Positions 9,538 to 20,145 of a stretch of DNA of 64,000 nucleotides are shown one piece after another. The notes under the pieces are model-generated. The model ran no database searches. It had not been told where the DNA came from and saw nothing but the letters and a program-made list of their open reading frames with translations. Both the position numbers and the translations under genes were made by a program. The DNA comes from Opitutaceae bacterium (GTDB lineage: Bacteria > Verrucomicrobiota > Verrucomicrobiia > Opitutales > Opitutaceae): positions 1 to 64,000 of the forward strand of contig JAEUGY010000009.1 in assembly GCA_016794625.1 (NCBI GenBank), given 5' to 3'. Each line of letters begins with the position of its first letter. Positions within the stretch are counted from its first letter, which is position 1.

Positions 9538-10524
9538 TCAGGGCGCGCCGTCGCGCCGCCCGGCGGGAAGCGGACCCTTCACGGGCTCCGGCGGCGTCAG
9601 GTAGCGGTAACCGGAATTTGGATTCCGGGGGTCGAAGGCGAAGGCCTCGCGGTTGCGAAGGAAGTCCTTGAGCACCGCGGCGGGGATGGCGAAGTTAAGG
9701 CCCTCCACTCCGACCGCCATCGCCTTCATGTTGTTCACCCCGACGACCTCGCCGCGGTGATTGAAGAGCGGTCCACCCGAATTGCCCGGATTGATCTGGG
9801 TCGTGGTCTGCAGGTAGATCTGTCCCTGGAGGGCCCGGGCCCGCTGGCTGATGATGCCATTGGAAACCGTCCGGTCCAATCCCAGCGGGCTGCCAATCGC
9901 GAACACGGGCTGGCCGTCGGTCGTGGTGTGGGAATCGCCAATCGGCACCGTGGGAAACACGGTGTCGCCGGCGTCCTCAATCTTCAACAGCGCGAGATCG
10001 AGTCGGGAATCCAGCGCCACCACCCTGACCTTGTTGAACTGCACGCGGTCGAGTTCACCCGGTCCCCGCCGGTACTGAGTGACGGACAGCGCATACTCGC
10101 CGGCGATGACGTGATCGTTGGTGATGATGTAACCCGCCGGATGGACAAAAAAACCGGAACCCAGTCCGACCGGAGTGCGGATCTGCACCACCGCCTCGGC
10201 GACGCGGTCGACGTTTTCTTTCACCGAGAGAATGGGAGCGTTGGCCGCCACCCGAAACAGCCCGTCTTCGAGCTGCCCCGGCGCCACAGCCGGGGCACCA
10301 TCGGCACGTTCGGCCATCATGGAAGCGATCTCATCGCGCGGAATGGCCAGCAGCGTGAAGCCGAGGTCCACCACCACGCGGTCGGGCTTTTCCGACAGCA
10401 CTTCGCCACGCACCGCGGCACCGCTCTTCAGCGTCACCATCGTGGCCGCCGGGGCGGACGCGGCCAGCGACAGCCAGACCAGGCCGAGCGCACCCGCCCG
10501 GTGCAGAAAGGCCTTCCGCCTCAC
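9538..10524 (-). CDS. Exported trypsin-like serine protease (HtrA-type, no PDZ domain)
   Basis: 328 residues from GTG 10524. That start overlaps the DAHP synthase stop as GTGA and has GGAGG seven bases upstream; a GTG at 10563 would add 13 residues inside the upstream gene. A signal peptide (FLHRAGALGLVWLSLAASAPA) is followed by a small beta domain (TLKSGAAVRGEVLSEKPDRV) and then the chymotrypsin-fold domain with His138 (ITNDHVI), Asp176 (DSRLDLALL) and Ser249 (NPGNSGGPL). After the protease domain only about 70 residues remain, so the PDZ domain usual in DegP/DegS is missing. The short N-terminal domain may do the targeting instead. It probably acts in periplasmic protein quality control or processing. 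Confidence 0.88.
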   Translation of the reverse strand: MRRKAFLHRAGALGLVWLSLAASAPAATMVTLKSGAAVRGEVLSEKPDRVVVDLGFTLLAIPRDEIASMMAERADGAPAVAPGQLEDGLFRVAANAPILSVKENVDRVAEAVVQIRTPVGLGSGFFVHPAGYIITNDHVIAGEYALSVTQYRRGPGELDRVQFNKVRVVALDSRLDLALLKIEDAGDTVFPTVPIGDSHTTTDGQPVFAIGSPLGLDRTVSNGIISQRARALQGQIYLQTTTQINPGNSGGPLFNHRGEVVGVNNMKAMAVGVEGLNFAIPAAVLKDFLRNREAFAFDPRNPNSGYRYLTPPEPVKGPLPAGRRDGAP

Positions 10525-11573
10525 GCGCCTGCCTCCACCTTGGCTGGCCGGCGCAACGCCCACACTTGGCGGGCCTGCACAATCAGTTCCGCGAGCACAT
10601 CCGGAGTGACCGCCTGCTTCGGGTCATCGCCAATGCCTTCGGACGGCTTGACGTGCGCTTCGATGCAAAGCCCGTCCGCCCCGTAGGCTACGGCGGCGAG
10701 GGCGCAGGCCGGTACATAGGTGGCGCGCCCGACCGAATGCGAGGGATCCACCACGACGGGCGCCCAGGTCTTTTCCTTGAGCAGCGGAGTGATGCTTTCG
10801 TCGGGGTGATTCCGATACCCGTCCAGCGTCGGCGCGGTGCCACGCGGACACAGGAGGATGTTCGGATTGCCAAACGACGCGATGTACTCGGCCGCCGAGA
10901 GAAACTCGTTCAACGGCCCCATGTGCAGGCTCCGCTTGAGCAAAACGATGGTGTCGCGCTCCGCCACGGCCCGGCCGATGGCCCTCAGCAACGAGTAGTT
11001 CAGGGCATTGCGGGCGCCGACCTGCAGCATGTGCACCCCGGCGTCGAGCGCCAGTTTGAGCTGCTGCTCGTCCATGACCTCGGCGTCGACCGGCAGACCG
11101 GTGCGACGATGCGCCTCCATTAAAATGTCGAGCGACTTGGCATCCCCCTGGAAAGCATAGGGATTGGTGCGCGGCTTCCATACCCCGCCCCGCAGCACAT
11201 GGGCCCCGGCTTCTTTCACCGCGGCCGCGGTCTCGTACAGGAGCGTCGGATTCTTGGGGTCAATCGTACACTGGCCCGCAATGATGAGCAGCTCATCCCC
11301 CAGCGTCACGGAGCCGAGTTGGATGCGATGGCTCGCGAGATCCGACCGTTTGTCCATCAACTTGAACGGCGACTGGATCTTGTCGATGCGATCGATGTAA
11401 TTCAGCCCCTCCAAACGGGTGAGCATCAGGTCGTCGCGCTCATCGCCCACGATGGCGTAGATCGTCCGCACCGCGCCGACAATCGGCTGAATCCGGCAGC
11501 CAAAAGCACCAACAATATGGGTGACCTCGGCAAGTTGTTCGGACGTCAGGCGGTTCGATTTCGGTAGGATCAT
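10521..11573 (-). CDS. aroF: DAHP synthase, type I-beta with ferredoxin-like N-terminal domain
   Basis: 350 residues from ATG 11573 (a GTG at 11591 adds six). The enzyme condenses PEP and erythrose 4-phosphate in the first step of the shikimate pathway. Residues 1-75 form the regulatory ferredoxin-like domain seen in Thermotoga-type enzymes. The barrel shows LRGGVWKPRTNPYAFQG, LLQ-type VGARNALNYSLL, IVLLKRS and VVDPSHSVGR. The four metal ligands appear present (Cys in AGQCTID, His in DPSHS, Glu in CIEAH, Asp in GIGDDPKQ). Two normally strong motifs differ: GPCS(V/I)E is GQCTID and CERG is CPRG. It leads an operon of exported proteins, an odd setting, so altered kinetics or substrate are possible. 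Confidence 0.85.
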   Translation of the reverse strand: MILPKSNRLTSEQLAEVTHIVGAFGCRIQPIVGAVRTIYAIVGDERDDLMLTRLEGLNYIDRIDKIQSPFKLMDKRSDLASHRIQLGSVTLGDELLIIAGQCTIDPKNPTLLYETAAAVKEAGAHVLRGGVWKPRTNPYAFQGDAKSLDILMEAHRRTGLPVDAEVMDEQQLKLALDAGVHMLQVGARNALNYSLLRAIGRAVAERDTIVLLKRSLHMGPLNEFLSAAEYIASFGNPNILLCPRGTAPTLDGYRNHPDESITPLLKEKTWAPVVVDPSHSVGRATYVPACALAAVAYGADGLCIEAHVKPSEGIGDDPKQAVTPDVLAELIVQARQVWALRRPAKVEAGA

Positions 11574-11856
11574 GGCGGTAAGACCCGACACCGTACGAAG
11601 GATCGCGAAAATTTACAGGCAGAAGTCAGGCGGGAATCGGCGGATAAAATCCTGACCCCATAATTCACTCATGATGAGGTCGATAGAACGGCCGTCCCTT
11701 TGGCAAGGCAGGCCGCCCTCACCTCCCGGAACCCGTCGACCCTCCCGCAACGCCCGCCGGCGCACCGGACCGCCACGCCGCGGCGAATCGACTGCGGCAG
11801 GGGCGTGACGTTTTTCGTGGATTCAACGCCGACAGCCCGGCAACGTCAGCGTCCGC

Positions 11857-13200
11857 ATGTTCGAGTCCCTCACCGACAAACTCTCTCACGCGCTGCGCAA
11901 CCTGCGCGGCGTAGGCAAACTGACCGAAGAAAACATGGCGGAGGCGCTCAAGGAAGTGCGCACCGCGCTGTTGGGCGCCGACGTGCATTTCAAGGTCGCG
12001 CGGGAGTTTGTAGAACGGGTGCAAACGCAATGCGTCGGCCAGGAGGTGCTCAAGGGAGTCACCCCCGGGCAGCAGATCGTGAAGATCATTCACGACGAGC
12101 TGGTCCGTCTGCTGGGTGAAGGGGCCACCGCCCTTTCGGGTGCGCGCCCGCTGCGCATTCTCATGGTGGGTCTGCACGGCTCGGGCAAAACGACCTCGAC
12201 CGTCAAACTCGCGCGGCTGCTGAAAAAGCGCGGTTACCGACCGCTGGTCGCCGCCTGCGACATCTATCGTCCCGCGGCCATCGACCAATTGGAAATCCTC
12301 GCCCGCCAGGAGGAGATCGCCTTCTACGCAGACCGCGAGTCGAAGGACGTGCCGAAGATTGGCCAGGCCGCGCTCGCCGCGGCGCAGGGTGCCTCGGCGG
12401 ACTGCATCATTTTTGACACCGCGGGCCGGCTGCAGATCGACCTCGACCTGATTGAGGAGGTCAAACGGCTGCGCGCCACCGTGCAACCCGATGAGATCCT
12501 GCTCGTGGCGGATGGAGCCCTCGGCCAGGAGGCCGTCAATGTGGCCCGGACCTTTCACGAGGCTTTGCAGCTGACCGGGTTGATCCTGACCAAACTGGAC
12601 GGCGACGCCCGGGGCGGCGCGGCCCTCTCGATCAAGGCCATCACCGGTGTGCCGATCAAGTTCATCGGCACGGGCGAGAAGCCCGCTGACTTCGACACGT
12701 TTTACCCGGACCGGCTCGCCTCCCGCATCCTCGGCATGGGCGATGTCGTCTCGCTGGTGGAAAAGGCCCAGGAGTCGATCGACCAGAAAGACGCCGAAAA
12801 GATGGCGGAGAAGCTGCGCAAGGCGGACTTCAATCTCGAAGACTTCCTCGCGCAGATGCAGCAGATCAAGAAGCTCGGCTCGATGGAGAGCATCCTCGGC
12901 ATGATGCCCGGGATGAACGGAGTGAAACTCGACGGCGATGCGGAGAAGTCGATGGCCCGGACCGAGGCGATCATCTACTCCATGACCAAGCAGGAGCGGC
13001 GCAAGCCGGATATCCTCAATGGCAATCGCCGTCTGCGCATCGCCAAGGGCGCCGGGGTCAAGGTGGTCGAGGTCAACCAGCTCCTGAAGCAGTTTCAGCA
13101 GATGCAGAAGATGATGCGCATGTTCAAGGGCGGCGGCGCCAAGAAGATGATGCGCCAGATGGAAGCGATGCGGGGCAAGGGCGGATTCCCGGGCATGTAG
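11857..13200 (+). CDS. ffh: Signal recognition particle protein Ffh (SRP54)
   Basis: 447 residues, normal length. It binds signal sequences of nascent membrane and secreted proteins and, with 4.5S RNA and FtsY, delivers ribosomes to the membrane. The N domain (residues 1-85) is followed by the G domain with P-loop GLHGSGKT (105-112), [20 protein letters not shown] and [12 protein letters not shown]. The C-terminal M domain is methionine-rich ([33 protein letters not shown]) and contains the RNA-binding helix region. The segment usually written VVDAMTGQDA is [10 protein letters not shown] here. It stands alone, divergent from the DAHP synthase across 283 bases in which no clear promoter was recognised. 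Confidence 0.97.
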   Translation: MFESLTDKLSHALRNLRGVGKLTEENMAEALKEVRTALLGADVHFKVAREFVERVQTQCVGQEVLKGVTPGQQIVKIIHDELVRLLGEGATALSGARPLRILMVGLHGSGKTTSTVKLARLLKKRGYRPLVAACDIYRPAAIDQLEILARQEEIAFYADRESKDVPKIGQAALAAAQGASADCIIFDTAGRLQIDLDLIEEVKRLRATVQPDEILLVADGALGQEAVNVARTFHEALQLTGLILTKLDGDARGGAALSIKAITGVPIKFIGTGEKPADFDTFYPDRLASRILGMGDVVSLVEKAQESIDQKDAEKMAEKLRKADFNLEDFLAQMQQIKKLGSMESILGMMPGMNGVKLDGDAEKSMARTEAIIYSMTKQERRKPDILNGNRRLRIAKGAGVKVVEVNQLLKQFQQMQKMMRMFKGGGAKKMMRQMEAMRGKGGFPGM

Positions 13201-13323
13201 TCGCCACGGCGAGACGCAGGGTCCTTCGCAAAACGAGCGAGGGACGGACGGATTTTCCCTTCGCCTGCCAGTCCACCGTGGGTCTCGGCAAGGCAATTCG
13301 AACCGGAGTGTTCTTCATCAGGG

Positions 13324-13340
13324 CCGGGATCTTGTCCCGG
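13324..13340 (+). terminator. Short GC hairpin after ffh
   Basis: CCGGGA-TCTTG-TCCCGG is a 6-bp stem with a 5-base loop, 120 bases after the ffh stop. No U-tract. The surrounding 13201-13532 spacer holds no gene that can be supported; it should also contain the promoter of the DUF1800 gene, which cannot be located with confidence. Confidence 0.25.
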
Positions 13341-13532
13341 ACGCGCGGGGCTCGCACCCTAGGGCGTTGGCTGAATTCTCTCTAGATTGCAGAGTGCACG
13401 CTGTCGCTCGTGCGAATCGCGCCACGCTCCGTTCTTTCTGCACGACGAACGGCTCGTGCTTTATCCTTTTTTGACCGCAAAGCCCCTTCTTTGGGATTCC
13501 CCAGTCGCGGTGCGAGCTGACCGTATCAGCCC

Positions 13533-16500
13533 ATGCCCGCGTACTGCGCACCCATCCGTCTGCTTCTCGCGTTCGTCACCCTCGCTGTCTGCAGCGCCCT
13601 GCGCGCCACCACTGAGGACGAACGGCTGCTCAACCTGTCCACGCGCGCTCATGTTGGATCCGGAGCCAACGCGCTCATCGCCGGCTTTCTCATCGGTGAA
13701 GGGCCGCCCAAGCAGGTGCTGATCCGCGCCATCGGCCCCTCCCTCGCCACCTTTGGCGTCCCTGGCGTCATTGAAAATCCACGACTGCAGCTCTTCGATG
13801 CGCAGGGACGCCAGTTGTTGGAGAACGACGACTGGACCACGGCACTGCCGGGTCAACGCGCCACCCAGGCCGACTTCGGCGCGGTCGGCGCCTTCCCTCT
13901 CTCCACGGGGCGCGATGCCTCGGTCCTCGTGTCCCTGGCCCCCGGTGCCTACACGGTTCGTGTCAGCGGAGCGGACGACCGGGGCGGCGTAGCCCTCGTC
14001 GAAGTCTATGATGTCTCCGGTGAGGCGCGGCTGCTCAATCTCTCCACGCGCGCCGCGATCGGTCAGGGGTCGCAGATCGCCATTTCCGGACTGAGCGTGG
14101 CCCAGGGCGCCGAGAAGCGGCGCATGCTCATCCGAGCCATGGGGCCGTCCCTCATTCCTTTCGGAGTCACAGACGCTCTCGCCGATCCGGAGCTCACCGT
14201 CGTCGACTCGCTCGGTCGGGTGCTCGCGAAGAACGACGACTGGAACGCCAACGACGCCGGAGCCACCGTGGCCATGTCGTCCCTCGTCAGCGGAGCTTTC
14301 GCCTTCAGCTCGCCGTCCTCCAAGGACGCCGCCACCGTGGTGGACCTACCACCGGGTGGATACTCCATTCTGATCGGCGGAGCCGCCGGCACCGAGGGTG
14401 TGGCCCTTGTGGAGGTGTACGATCTGACCCCCACCGCCGCCCCGACGATCAGTGTCTCCACCGCCTCGGTTTCCACCAGCACCGACCGTCGTCTGCTCGG
14501 CGCCTTCACCCTGACGCGCACGGGTTCAACCCGCGAAGCGATCACGGTGAACTTCACCTTCGAGGGCACCGCCAACGCCGGCATCGATTTCGCCGGAGTG
14601 CCTTACTTCATCACCCTCGCCGCCGGCGTCCGCGAAGCGCGGATCGACATCAAGGCGCTGACGGTGCCCGCGCCCGGAGAAATCCGTTCGCCCAAGACCG
14701 TGGTGCTGCGTCTGCTCAGCCACCGCGACTACCGGATTGGCCGCAGTGAGTCCGCCTCGCTGACGGTCTTCGGGGCCGACCCGGCGCCCGTCCCCACGCC
14801 CACACCGGTGCCCACGGCCGTGCCAACCCCCACGCCGACCCTCACTCCCACCCCGGTCCCAACCGCCACGCCGACGCCCACGCTGACCCCGACACCTACG
14901 CCGACGCCGACCCTCACCCCGACTCCCACCCCCACCCCTTCGCCCACGCCGTCTCCCACCCCGACGCCGACGCCGTCTCCGACCCCCGAGCCGACGCCGA
15001 CGCCCACGCCTTCACCTACGCCCACTCCGACCCCGACGTCGCCTCCGGCGCCGACACCCACGCCGACACCCGAACCTACGCCGACGCCCACTCCCACGCC
15101 GACTCCGACGCCGACGCCTACCCTAGCTCCGACTCCGACGCCTTCACCCACGCCCACTCCGACTCCGTCGCCTACCCCGACCGTAGCTCCGACTCCCAGC
15201 CCGACGCCGACTCCGACGCCCACGCCGACCGTGCGTCCGACGCCGAGCCCGACACCGAGCCCGACTCCGGTTCCGACGGCTCGCCCGACACCCACACCGA
15301 CGGTCACACCGACGCCGGTGCCGACCGCACGTCCCACCCCCACGCCCGTGCCGACGGCTCGTCCGACCCCGACTCCGACGCCCACGGCCCGGCCCACGCC
15401 TACTCCCACGCCGACCGGACGGCCCACTCCGACCCCGACGCCCACGCCTGTCCCGCTTCCGATCATCGCCCTGACCACGCAGACGGCGACGACCACAGCC
15501 GGCAGCGGCTTGCCCGCCGTCATCACCGTCTCTCGCACCGGACCGACCACCCAGCCGCTGACGGTGTATTACTCCGTTCAGGGCACCGCCGTCTCGGGCG
15601 TTGACTTCGCTCCGCTGCCGAGCTCGGTCACGATCGCAGAAGGCGCCACCTTCACCTCCATCAATGTGACGGCTCTGCTGGGCTCGCCGTCCGCCGGTGA
15701 GGCGCGGACCGTCATCATTAATCTCCTCCCGCACGCCTCGTACACCTCTGCGGAACCATTCACCCGCACCGCGACGGTCCGAGTCATGACCGAAGGCGGC
15801 ACCCTCTACGTCTCAAGCCTGCGCGTGCCCCCCGGAGTCACCGGATCCACTGCGGCGGGAACGGCCAGTCTCCGGCTCAATCCTGACAACACCATCGCCA
15901 CCGTGAGCGTCAACTTCACCGGTTTGACCTCCATGCAGACGGTGGCGTACCTCCGGATGGGCGAATCCACTCAGGTGGGTGCCGAGTTGTTCCGCCTGCC
16001 CAACGGGCAGGTGAGCGGTCTCGAGTGGAACATCAACTCCACCGCCAACCTGACCGCCTCCGAGATCATCACCGCGCTGCAGAACGGACGTGTCTTCGTC
16101 TCCATCCAGACCGTCAACCTGCCCGGAGGTGAAATCGTTGGTTCGCTGGTGCGGGCCACCGGTTCCTCATCGTTCGTGCCGCCGCCCGCTCCCCCCGCCC
16201 TGTCATCCACCGCACTGTCCACGAGTGAGGTATCGCGCTTCCTCATGCAGGCCACGTTCGGCCCCACCCAGGCGGAGATCGATGCGCTTACCGGCCAGCC
16301 CCGCACCGCCCTCAACACCTGGATCACCAATCAGGTCAACGCGCCCATCTCGCTCCATGTCGACGGCACCACGGCGGACTTCACCCAGTTCTCCCAGCCC
16401 GGCGGTGCGACCGACCGCAGCAATTCGAACCGCCAGGCCGCCTGGTGGCGCATCGCGGTGAAAGGACAGGACCAGCTCCGCCAGCGCGTCGCCTTCGCGC

Positions 16501-17807
16501 TCAGCCAGATCTTCGTCGTCTCGGAAAACAATGACACGTTGTCCGGCACCCCGGTCGGACTGGCCGCGTACAACGACATGCTGGCCCGGCATGCCTTCGG
16601 CAACTTCCGCACGCTGCTCCAGGACGTGTCGCTCAGCCCGATCATGGGCATCTACCTCAGTCACCTTCGCAATGCCAAGGCGACCTTCAACTCCCAGGGC
16701 ACGCAGCTCTCCTTCCCCGACGAAAACTACGCCCGTGAGGTGATGCAGCTCTTCACCGTCGGTCTCAACCACCTGCACCCCGACGGCTCGCTCGTGCTCG
16801 ATCTCAACGGCCTGCCCGTGCCGGTGTATGATCAGCAGACCATCGCGGAAACGGCCAAGGTGTTCACCGGCTGGGGCTTCGCCTCCAGCGCGACCAACCC
16901 GAGCTTCTACGGCGCCGCTTCCGACTATCTCAATCCGATGCGGTTGTATCCGAACTTCCATGATAACGGGAGCAAGACCATCATCGGCGGACAGATCCTG
17001 CCGGCCAATCAGGGCGGAGCGAAGGACGTGCAGGACACCCTGGACGCGCTCTTCAACCACGCGAACACGGCTCCCTTCATCTCCCGCCAGCTCATCCAGC
17101 GCCTGGTCACAAGCAACCCGACTCCGGGTTACGTCTACCGCGTCGCCCAGGTCTTCGCCAACAATGGCAACGGCGTCCGCGGCGACCTTGGTGCGGTGGT
17201 GCGGGCCATCCTGACCGACTACGAGGCCCGTTCCCCGGTCGCGACGGCCAGCCTGAGCTACGGTAAGCTGCGTGAACCCATGCTCCGCACCACGGCGCTG
17301 TTGCGCGGCCTCGGCGGCGACTCGAACAGCGGGCGCATCGGCATCACCTCCGGCAATACGGACTTCAACCTGGCGCAGACCCCCTTGAAGGCCCCGACCG
17401 TCTTCAACTTCTTCGAGCCCGCGTACGTCCAGCCGGGCGTGCTCGCGCAGGCCGGGTTGCATGCGCCGGAGTTCCAGATCCTGACCGACAACACCGCGAT
17501 CACGGTGCCCAACTTCCTCCGCGGCTACATCTACGCCAATCGCGCCGTCGCCACCGATCTGGCCAACCAGACGATCGGCTTCCGGCCCGACACCGCCACC
17601 CTCGCACTGACGGCCACACCGCAAACCCTGGTGGACCAGCTGAACGTGATCCTCGCCGGCGGCACCCTGCCTTCGGCCGTGACCAGTCGCATTGTCACCG
17701 CGCTCAACGCCATGCCTGCCGCCACCACCGATGCCAACCGGCTCGAACGCTGGCGCTCCGCGATCTATCTGATCATGACCACGCCCTCCGGCGCCATCCA
17801 GCGGTAG
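13533..17807 (+). CDS. Very large secreted DUF1800 protein with Calx-beta, Pro-Thr linker and CHRD domains
   Basis: 1424 residues. In order: signal peptide (1-26); two copies of a roughly 135-residue unit beginning LLNLSTRA (about 30-300, each containing LIRAxGPSL and VALVEVYD); a Calx-beta domain (about 305-412); a Pro-Thr-rich low-complexity linker (about 412-646); a second Calx-beta domain (about 648-752, [15 protein letters not shown]); a CHRD-like domain (about 755-875, [10 protein letters not shown]); and a C-terminal DUF1800 domain (about 895-1420) beginning [18 protein letters not shown] with [19 protein letters not shown]1800 proteins usually sit beside a DUF1501 gene; none is here. 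The following gene carries a pseudopilin-like domain. It is likely displayed outside the cell with the linker spanning the envelope or capsule. Biochemical function is unknown. Confidence 0.9.
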   Translation: MPAYCAPIRLLLAFVTLAVCSALRATTEDERLLNLSTRAHVGSGANALIAGFLIGEGPPKQVLIRAIGPSLATFGVPGVIENPRLQLFDAQGRQLLENDDWTTALPGQRATQADFGAVGAFPLSTGRDASVLVSLAPGAYTVRVSGADDRGGVALVEVYDVSGEARLLNLSTRAAIGQGSQIAISGLSVAQGAEKRRMLIRAMGPSLIPFGVTDALADPELTVVDSLGRVLAKNDDWNANDAGATVAMSSLVSGAFAFSSPSSKDAATVVDLPPGGYSILIGGAAGTEGVALVEVYDLTPTAAPTISVSTASVSTSTDRRLLGAFTLTRTGSTREAITVNFTFEGTANAGIDFAGVPYFITLAAGVREARIDIKALTVPAPGEIRSPKTVVLRLLSHRDYRIGRSESASLTVFGADPAPVPTPTPVPTAVPTPTPTLTPTPVPTATPTPTLTPTPTPTPTLTPTPTPTPSPTPSPTPTPTPSPTPEPTPTPTPSPTPTPTPTSPPAPTPTPTPEPTPTPTPTPTPTPTPTLAPTPTPSPTPTPTPSPTPTVAPTPSPTPTPTPTPTVRPTPSPTPSPTPVPTARPTPTPTVTPTPVPTARPTPTPVPTARPTPTPTPTARPTPTPTPTGRPTPTPTPTPVPLPIIALTTQTATTTAGSGLPAVITVSRTGPTTQPLTVYYSVQGTAVSGVDFAPLPSSVTIAEGATFTSINVTALLGSPSAGEARTVIINLLPHASYTSAEPFTRTATVRVMTEGGTLYVSSLRVPPGVTGSTAAGTASLRLNPDNTIATVSVNFTGLTSMQTVAYLRMGESTQVGAELFRLPNGQVSGLEWNINSTANLTASEIITALQNGRVFVSIQTVNLPGGEIVGSLVRATGSSSFVPPPAPPALSSTALSTSEVSRFLMQATFGPTQAEIDALTGQPRTALNTWITNQVNAPISLHVDGTTADFTQFSQPGGATDRSNSNRQAAWWRIAVKGQDQLRQRVAFALSQIFVVSENNDTLSGTPVGLAAYNDMLARHAFGNFRTLLQDVSLSPIMGIYLSHLRNAKATFNSQGTQLSFPDENYAREVMQLFTVGLNHLHPDGSLVLDLNGLPVPVYDQQTIAETAKVFTGWGFASSATNPSFYGAASDYLNPMRLYPNFHDNGSKTIIGGQILPANQGGAKDVQDTLDALFNHANTAPFISRQLIQRLVTSNPTPGYVYRVAQVFANNGNGVRGDLGAVVRAILTDYEARSPVATASLSYGKLREPMLRTTALLRGLGGDSNSGRIGITSGNTDFNLAQTPLKAPTVFNFFEPAYVQPGVLAQAGLHAPEFQILTDNTAITVPNFLRGYIYANRAVATDLANQTIGFRPDTATLALTATPQTLVDQLNVILAGGTLPSAVTSRIVTALNAMPAATTDANRLERWRSAIYLIMTTPSGAIQR
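14784..15462 (+). repeat. Degenerate tandem repeat encoding the Pro-Thr linker
   Basis: About 680 bases of imperfect 6- and 12-base units built on CCGACGCCCACG-like steps encode P-T-P-T with inserts PSP, PVP, TAR, PEP and LAP. The codon third positions vary among C, G, T and A, so the protein repeat is preserved while exact DNA identity is broken up. The opposite strand carries a long Gly-Val frame that is only a shadow. Confidence 0.9.
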
Positions 17808-17855
17808 TTGATTCGTCCCTTCACCTCCCCGTCCTCCCTTCATCCCCTGCCCTCC

Positions 17856-18431
17856 ATGAGCCGTGCCCTCCAAGTGATCCTCGCCACGCTGGTGCTGGCG
17901 GTGGGTCTGCGCCTCGCCTGGCCCACGTCGCCCGCCCCCGGGCCGGCGACCTCCTCCCCTGCGCGTCCGAACCTCACCGCCACGACCCCGAGGTCCGCGG
18001 CCGTGCCCGACTCCGCCACCTCCGCGGCGCCCGCGCGCCCGGAGGCCCCGTCCGTCACCGGGCTGGAGCGGAGCGACGTGGCCGACGCGCTCAATCGGAC
18101 CGGAGGCACGATTCACCAGGACCTCCGCGTCATGCACGACGTGTTCACCGCCTGGCTCACGACCTACCGCAGCGAAGGCAACCCGGTCGGAGAAAACGAG
18201 GACATCACCGCCGCGCTTTGCGGACGGAATCCCCTTGGTGTGGCGTTCATTGCCCGCGACCACCGGGCCATCAACTCCCAGGGAGCGCTCTGCGATCGTT
18301 GGGGCACGCCGTTCCGCTTCCACCAACTCAGTGGCACACGGATGGAAATCCGGTCCGCCGGGGCGGACCGACGGTTCGGCACGCCCGACGACGCCCTGTG
18401 GGCGCCGTGGGCCGTCGAACGAGAAGGCTGA
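17856..18431 (+). CDS. Membrane-anchored protein with GspG-like pseudopilin C-terminal domain
   Basis: 191 residues from ATG 17856, 48 bases after the DUF1800 stop; a TTG at 17808 would add 16 unlikely residues. One N-terminal membrane segment (LQVILATLVLAVGLRLAW) is followed by a Pro/Ala/Ser-rich stretch (about 25-68) and a soluble domain. Its end, ALCDRWGTPFRFHQLSG then EIRSAGADRRFGTPDD, resembles the calcium-site region of type II secretion pseudopilin GspG (DxWGxPY...SxGxDxxxGTxDD). A prepilin peptidase site (G followed by FT-L-E) is absent, so it would not be processed as a pilin. The tight spacing suggests cotranscription and a shared role with the DUF1800 protein. Confidence 0.7.
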   Translation: MSRALQVILATLVLAVGLRLAWPTSPAPGPATSSPARPNLTATTPRSAAVPDSATSAAPARPEAPSVTGLERSDVADALNRTGGTIHQDLRVMHDVFTAWLTTYRSEGNPVGENEDITAALCGRNPLGVAFIARDHRAINSQGALCDRWGTPFRFHQLSGTRMEIRSAGADRRFGTPDDALWAPWAVEREG

Positions 18432-18440
18432 CCGGCGACC

Positions 18441-19967
18441 TCAGGTCGCGCGAACCGCGGCCTTGATTGTCGGGATCTTGAACTCTCCACGGCCTTCCCG
18501 CTTGAGCAGCAGGCTCGTGTTCGCCCGTGCGGTGAGAGCAGGATTGCCACCGACGAACTGTTCGGTCGCCGGATCAAAGGTCAGCAACGGGCCCTGCACT
18601 GTCGGCACCGCGGCGACATCCACCGCATTCGCGCGCAGATGATCGAGCATGCGGTCGAACGTTTCCTTCGCGAGCGGGTCGTTCTTGATTGCGTCGGCAA
18701 TCTCTGAGTTCGGCGCCTCCTTGCCCATGAGGTAGGAAATGTTGCCGAGGTGACAAAGGGCGGTGGAGATATGGCTGTTCTCAATCCGGCCGCGGATGAC
18801 CGAGCGGTCGCGCGACTTCAGTGCTTCGACGAAATTGGCGCGGTGCGTCCCGTTCGTGCTCTCGGCGTAGGCCTGGATCTTCTTGCCGGCGTTGTCGTAA
18901 ATGGACGCCGTGCCGTTTTCGCCGACGTGGACATAGCCGCCTTCGCACTGGACGATCACGCCCACGCGCGCGCCCTTGTAGGCATCCATGGCCTTCATAC
19001 CCGCCTTGGTCGGCAGGCCGCGCACCTCGAAGATCATCGGCGCCTTCTCGTAGCCGTAGATGCAGATCTCCGTGTTCGGAGTCTCGGCATCATCCTGGAG
19101 GCCGAACCGGCCACCCATGCTCATCACCGTCTTCGGCAGACTGTCCTCGCCGAGGAACCAGCGCGCGACATCGACTTGATGGATACCCTGGTTGGAAATG
19201 TCGCCGCCACCATAATTCCAGAACCAGTGCCAGTCGTAGTGCACCGAACCGCGGGCCCCGTTGCGATGCGGCGGCACGAGGTCGGCCGGGCCGGTCCAGA
19301 GGTCATAATCGATGCTGGGCGACACGATCTGCGCACCGCTGGTCTTGCCGATGCTCTCACGCGCCTTGTAACACAGCCCGCGGGCGTGCTGAATCTTGCC
19401 AAGCTGGCCGGAACGCACGTACTCGATCGCTTTCCTGATATCGACGGAGGACCGGTTCTGGGTGCCGGCCTGAACGATGCGCGAGCTGTAAAGATTGGTG
19501 GCCTCCACCGCCTGACGCCCTTCCCAGATGTTGTGCGAAAGGGGCTTTTCGACATAGACATCCTTGCCCGCCTGCAGGGCCCAAATGGTCATGAGCGAAT
19601 GCCAGTGGTTCGGCGTGGCGATGACGACGGCGTCGACGTCTTTGCTCTCCAGCAGCTTTCGGTAATCGAGGTAGGTCTCAACGCGGATCCCTTCCTTGGC
19701 GGCATCGGCCGCGCGCGCGCCCAGAACATCGCGGTCGGCGTCGCAGATCGCGACCAGCCGGGTGCCCTTCATGGCGTAGTAGGTCTTCATGTGCCCCGCG
19801 CCTTGGGACCGGACTCCGACCACCGCGATGCGGATATCCGAGTTGGCGCTGCCCGCCGCCGCCGCCGCGGGCGCCTTCTGGGCGAGCAGGGAGGAGCGGC
19901 TCGCCAGGAGCGCGCCGCCACCGATCATTGATGCACGAATGAAGTCCTTGCGTGACCACGTTTTCAT
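18441..19967 (-). CDS. Gfo/Idh/MocA family oxidoreductase, exported by a Tat-like signal
   Basis: 508 residues. The N-terminus MKTWSRKDFIRASMIGGG followed by a hydrophobic stretch and AQKAPAAAAA is a Tat-type signal with Arg-Lys in place of Arg-Arg. The Rossmann domain starts RIAVVGVRSQGAGH and shows AICDADRD, DAVVIATPNHWH and the catalytic EKPLSHN motif. The C-terminal alpha/beta domain has GGGDISNQGIHQVDVARWF. Such NAD(P)-dependent enzymes act on sugars or cyclitols; exported members with bound cofactor are abundant in verrucomicrobia and planctomycetes. The substrate cannot be read. It stands alone, divergent from the ABC-type permease. Confidence 0.9.
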   Translation of the reverse strand: MKTWSRKDFIRASMIGGGALLASRSSLLAQKAPAAAAAGSANSDIRIAVVGVRSQGAGHMKTYYAMKGTRLVAICDADRDVLGARAADAAKEGIRVETYLDYRKLLESKDVDAVVIATPNHWHSLMTIWALQAGKDVYVEKPLSHNIWEGRQAVEATNLYSSRIVQAGTQNRSSVDIRKAIEYVRSGQLGKIQHARGLCYKARESIGKTSGAQIVSPSIDYDLWTGPADLVPPHRNGARGSVHYDWHWFWNYGGGDISNQGIHQVDVARWFLGEDSLPKTVMSMGGRFGLQDDAETPNTEICIYGYEKAPMIFEVRGLPTKAGMKAMDAYKGARVGVIVQCEGGYVHVGENGTASIYDNAGKKIQAYAESTNGTHRANFVEALKSRDRSVIRGRIENSHISTALCHLGNISYLMGKEAPNSEIADAIKNDPLAKETFDRMLDHLRANAVDVAAVPTVQGPLLTFDPATEQFVGGNPALTARANTSLLLKREGRGEFKIPTIKAAVRAT

Positions 19968-20145
19968 AGGGGGGAGAGACAGGGTAGGCTAATACTTATC
20001 ATTGGAGGCGAACACACCCGCGGTGTCAGCCTTCAAATCGGCAGGGATACGTGAACGATAACCGCGCCACCCCACACGTCAAATCAGGGAAACGTCCGGG
20101 ATCGGTTTCCTGTAACCTTTTCCCCGCCCCGCGGGTTCTAGCCGT

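Noticed and set aside
14784..15462. CRISPR-like regular repetition
   Set aside because: Units are 6-12 bases, in frame and degenerate, with no spacers; it is a coding repeat.
14729..15550. Minus-strand Gly-Val repeat protein
   Set aside because: Exact reverse of the Pro-Thr linker codons; the sense strand is continuous with signal peptide and Calx-beta domains.
16203..18326. Long minus-strand open frame opposite the DUF1800 gene
   Set aside because: It is an antisense shadow produced by high GC; it lacks any motif and is rich in Arg, Gly and His, while the plus strand has clear domains.
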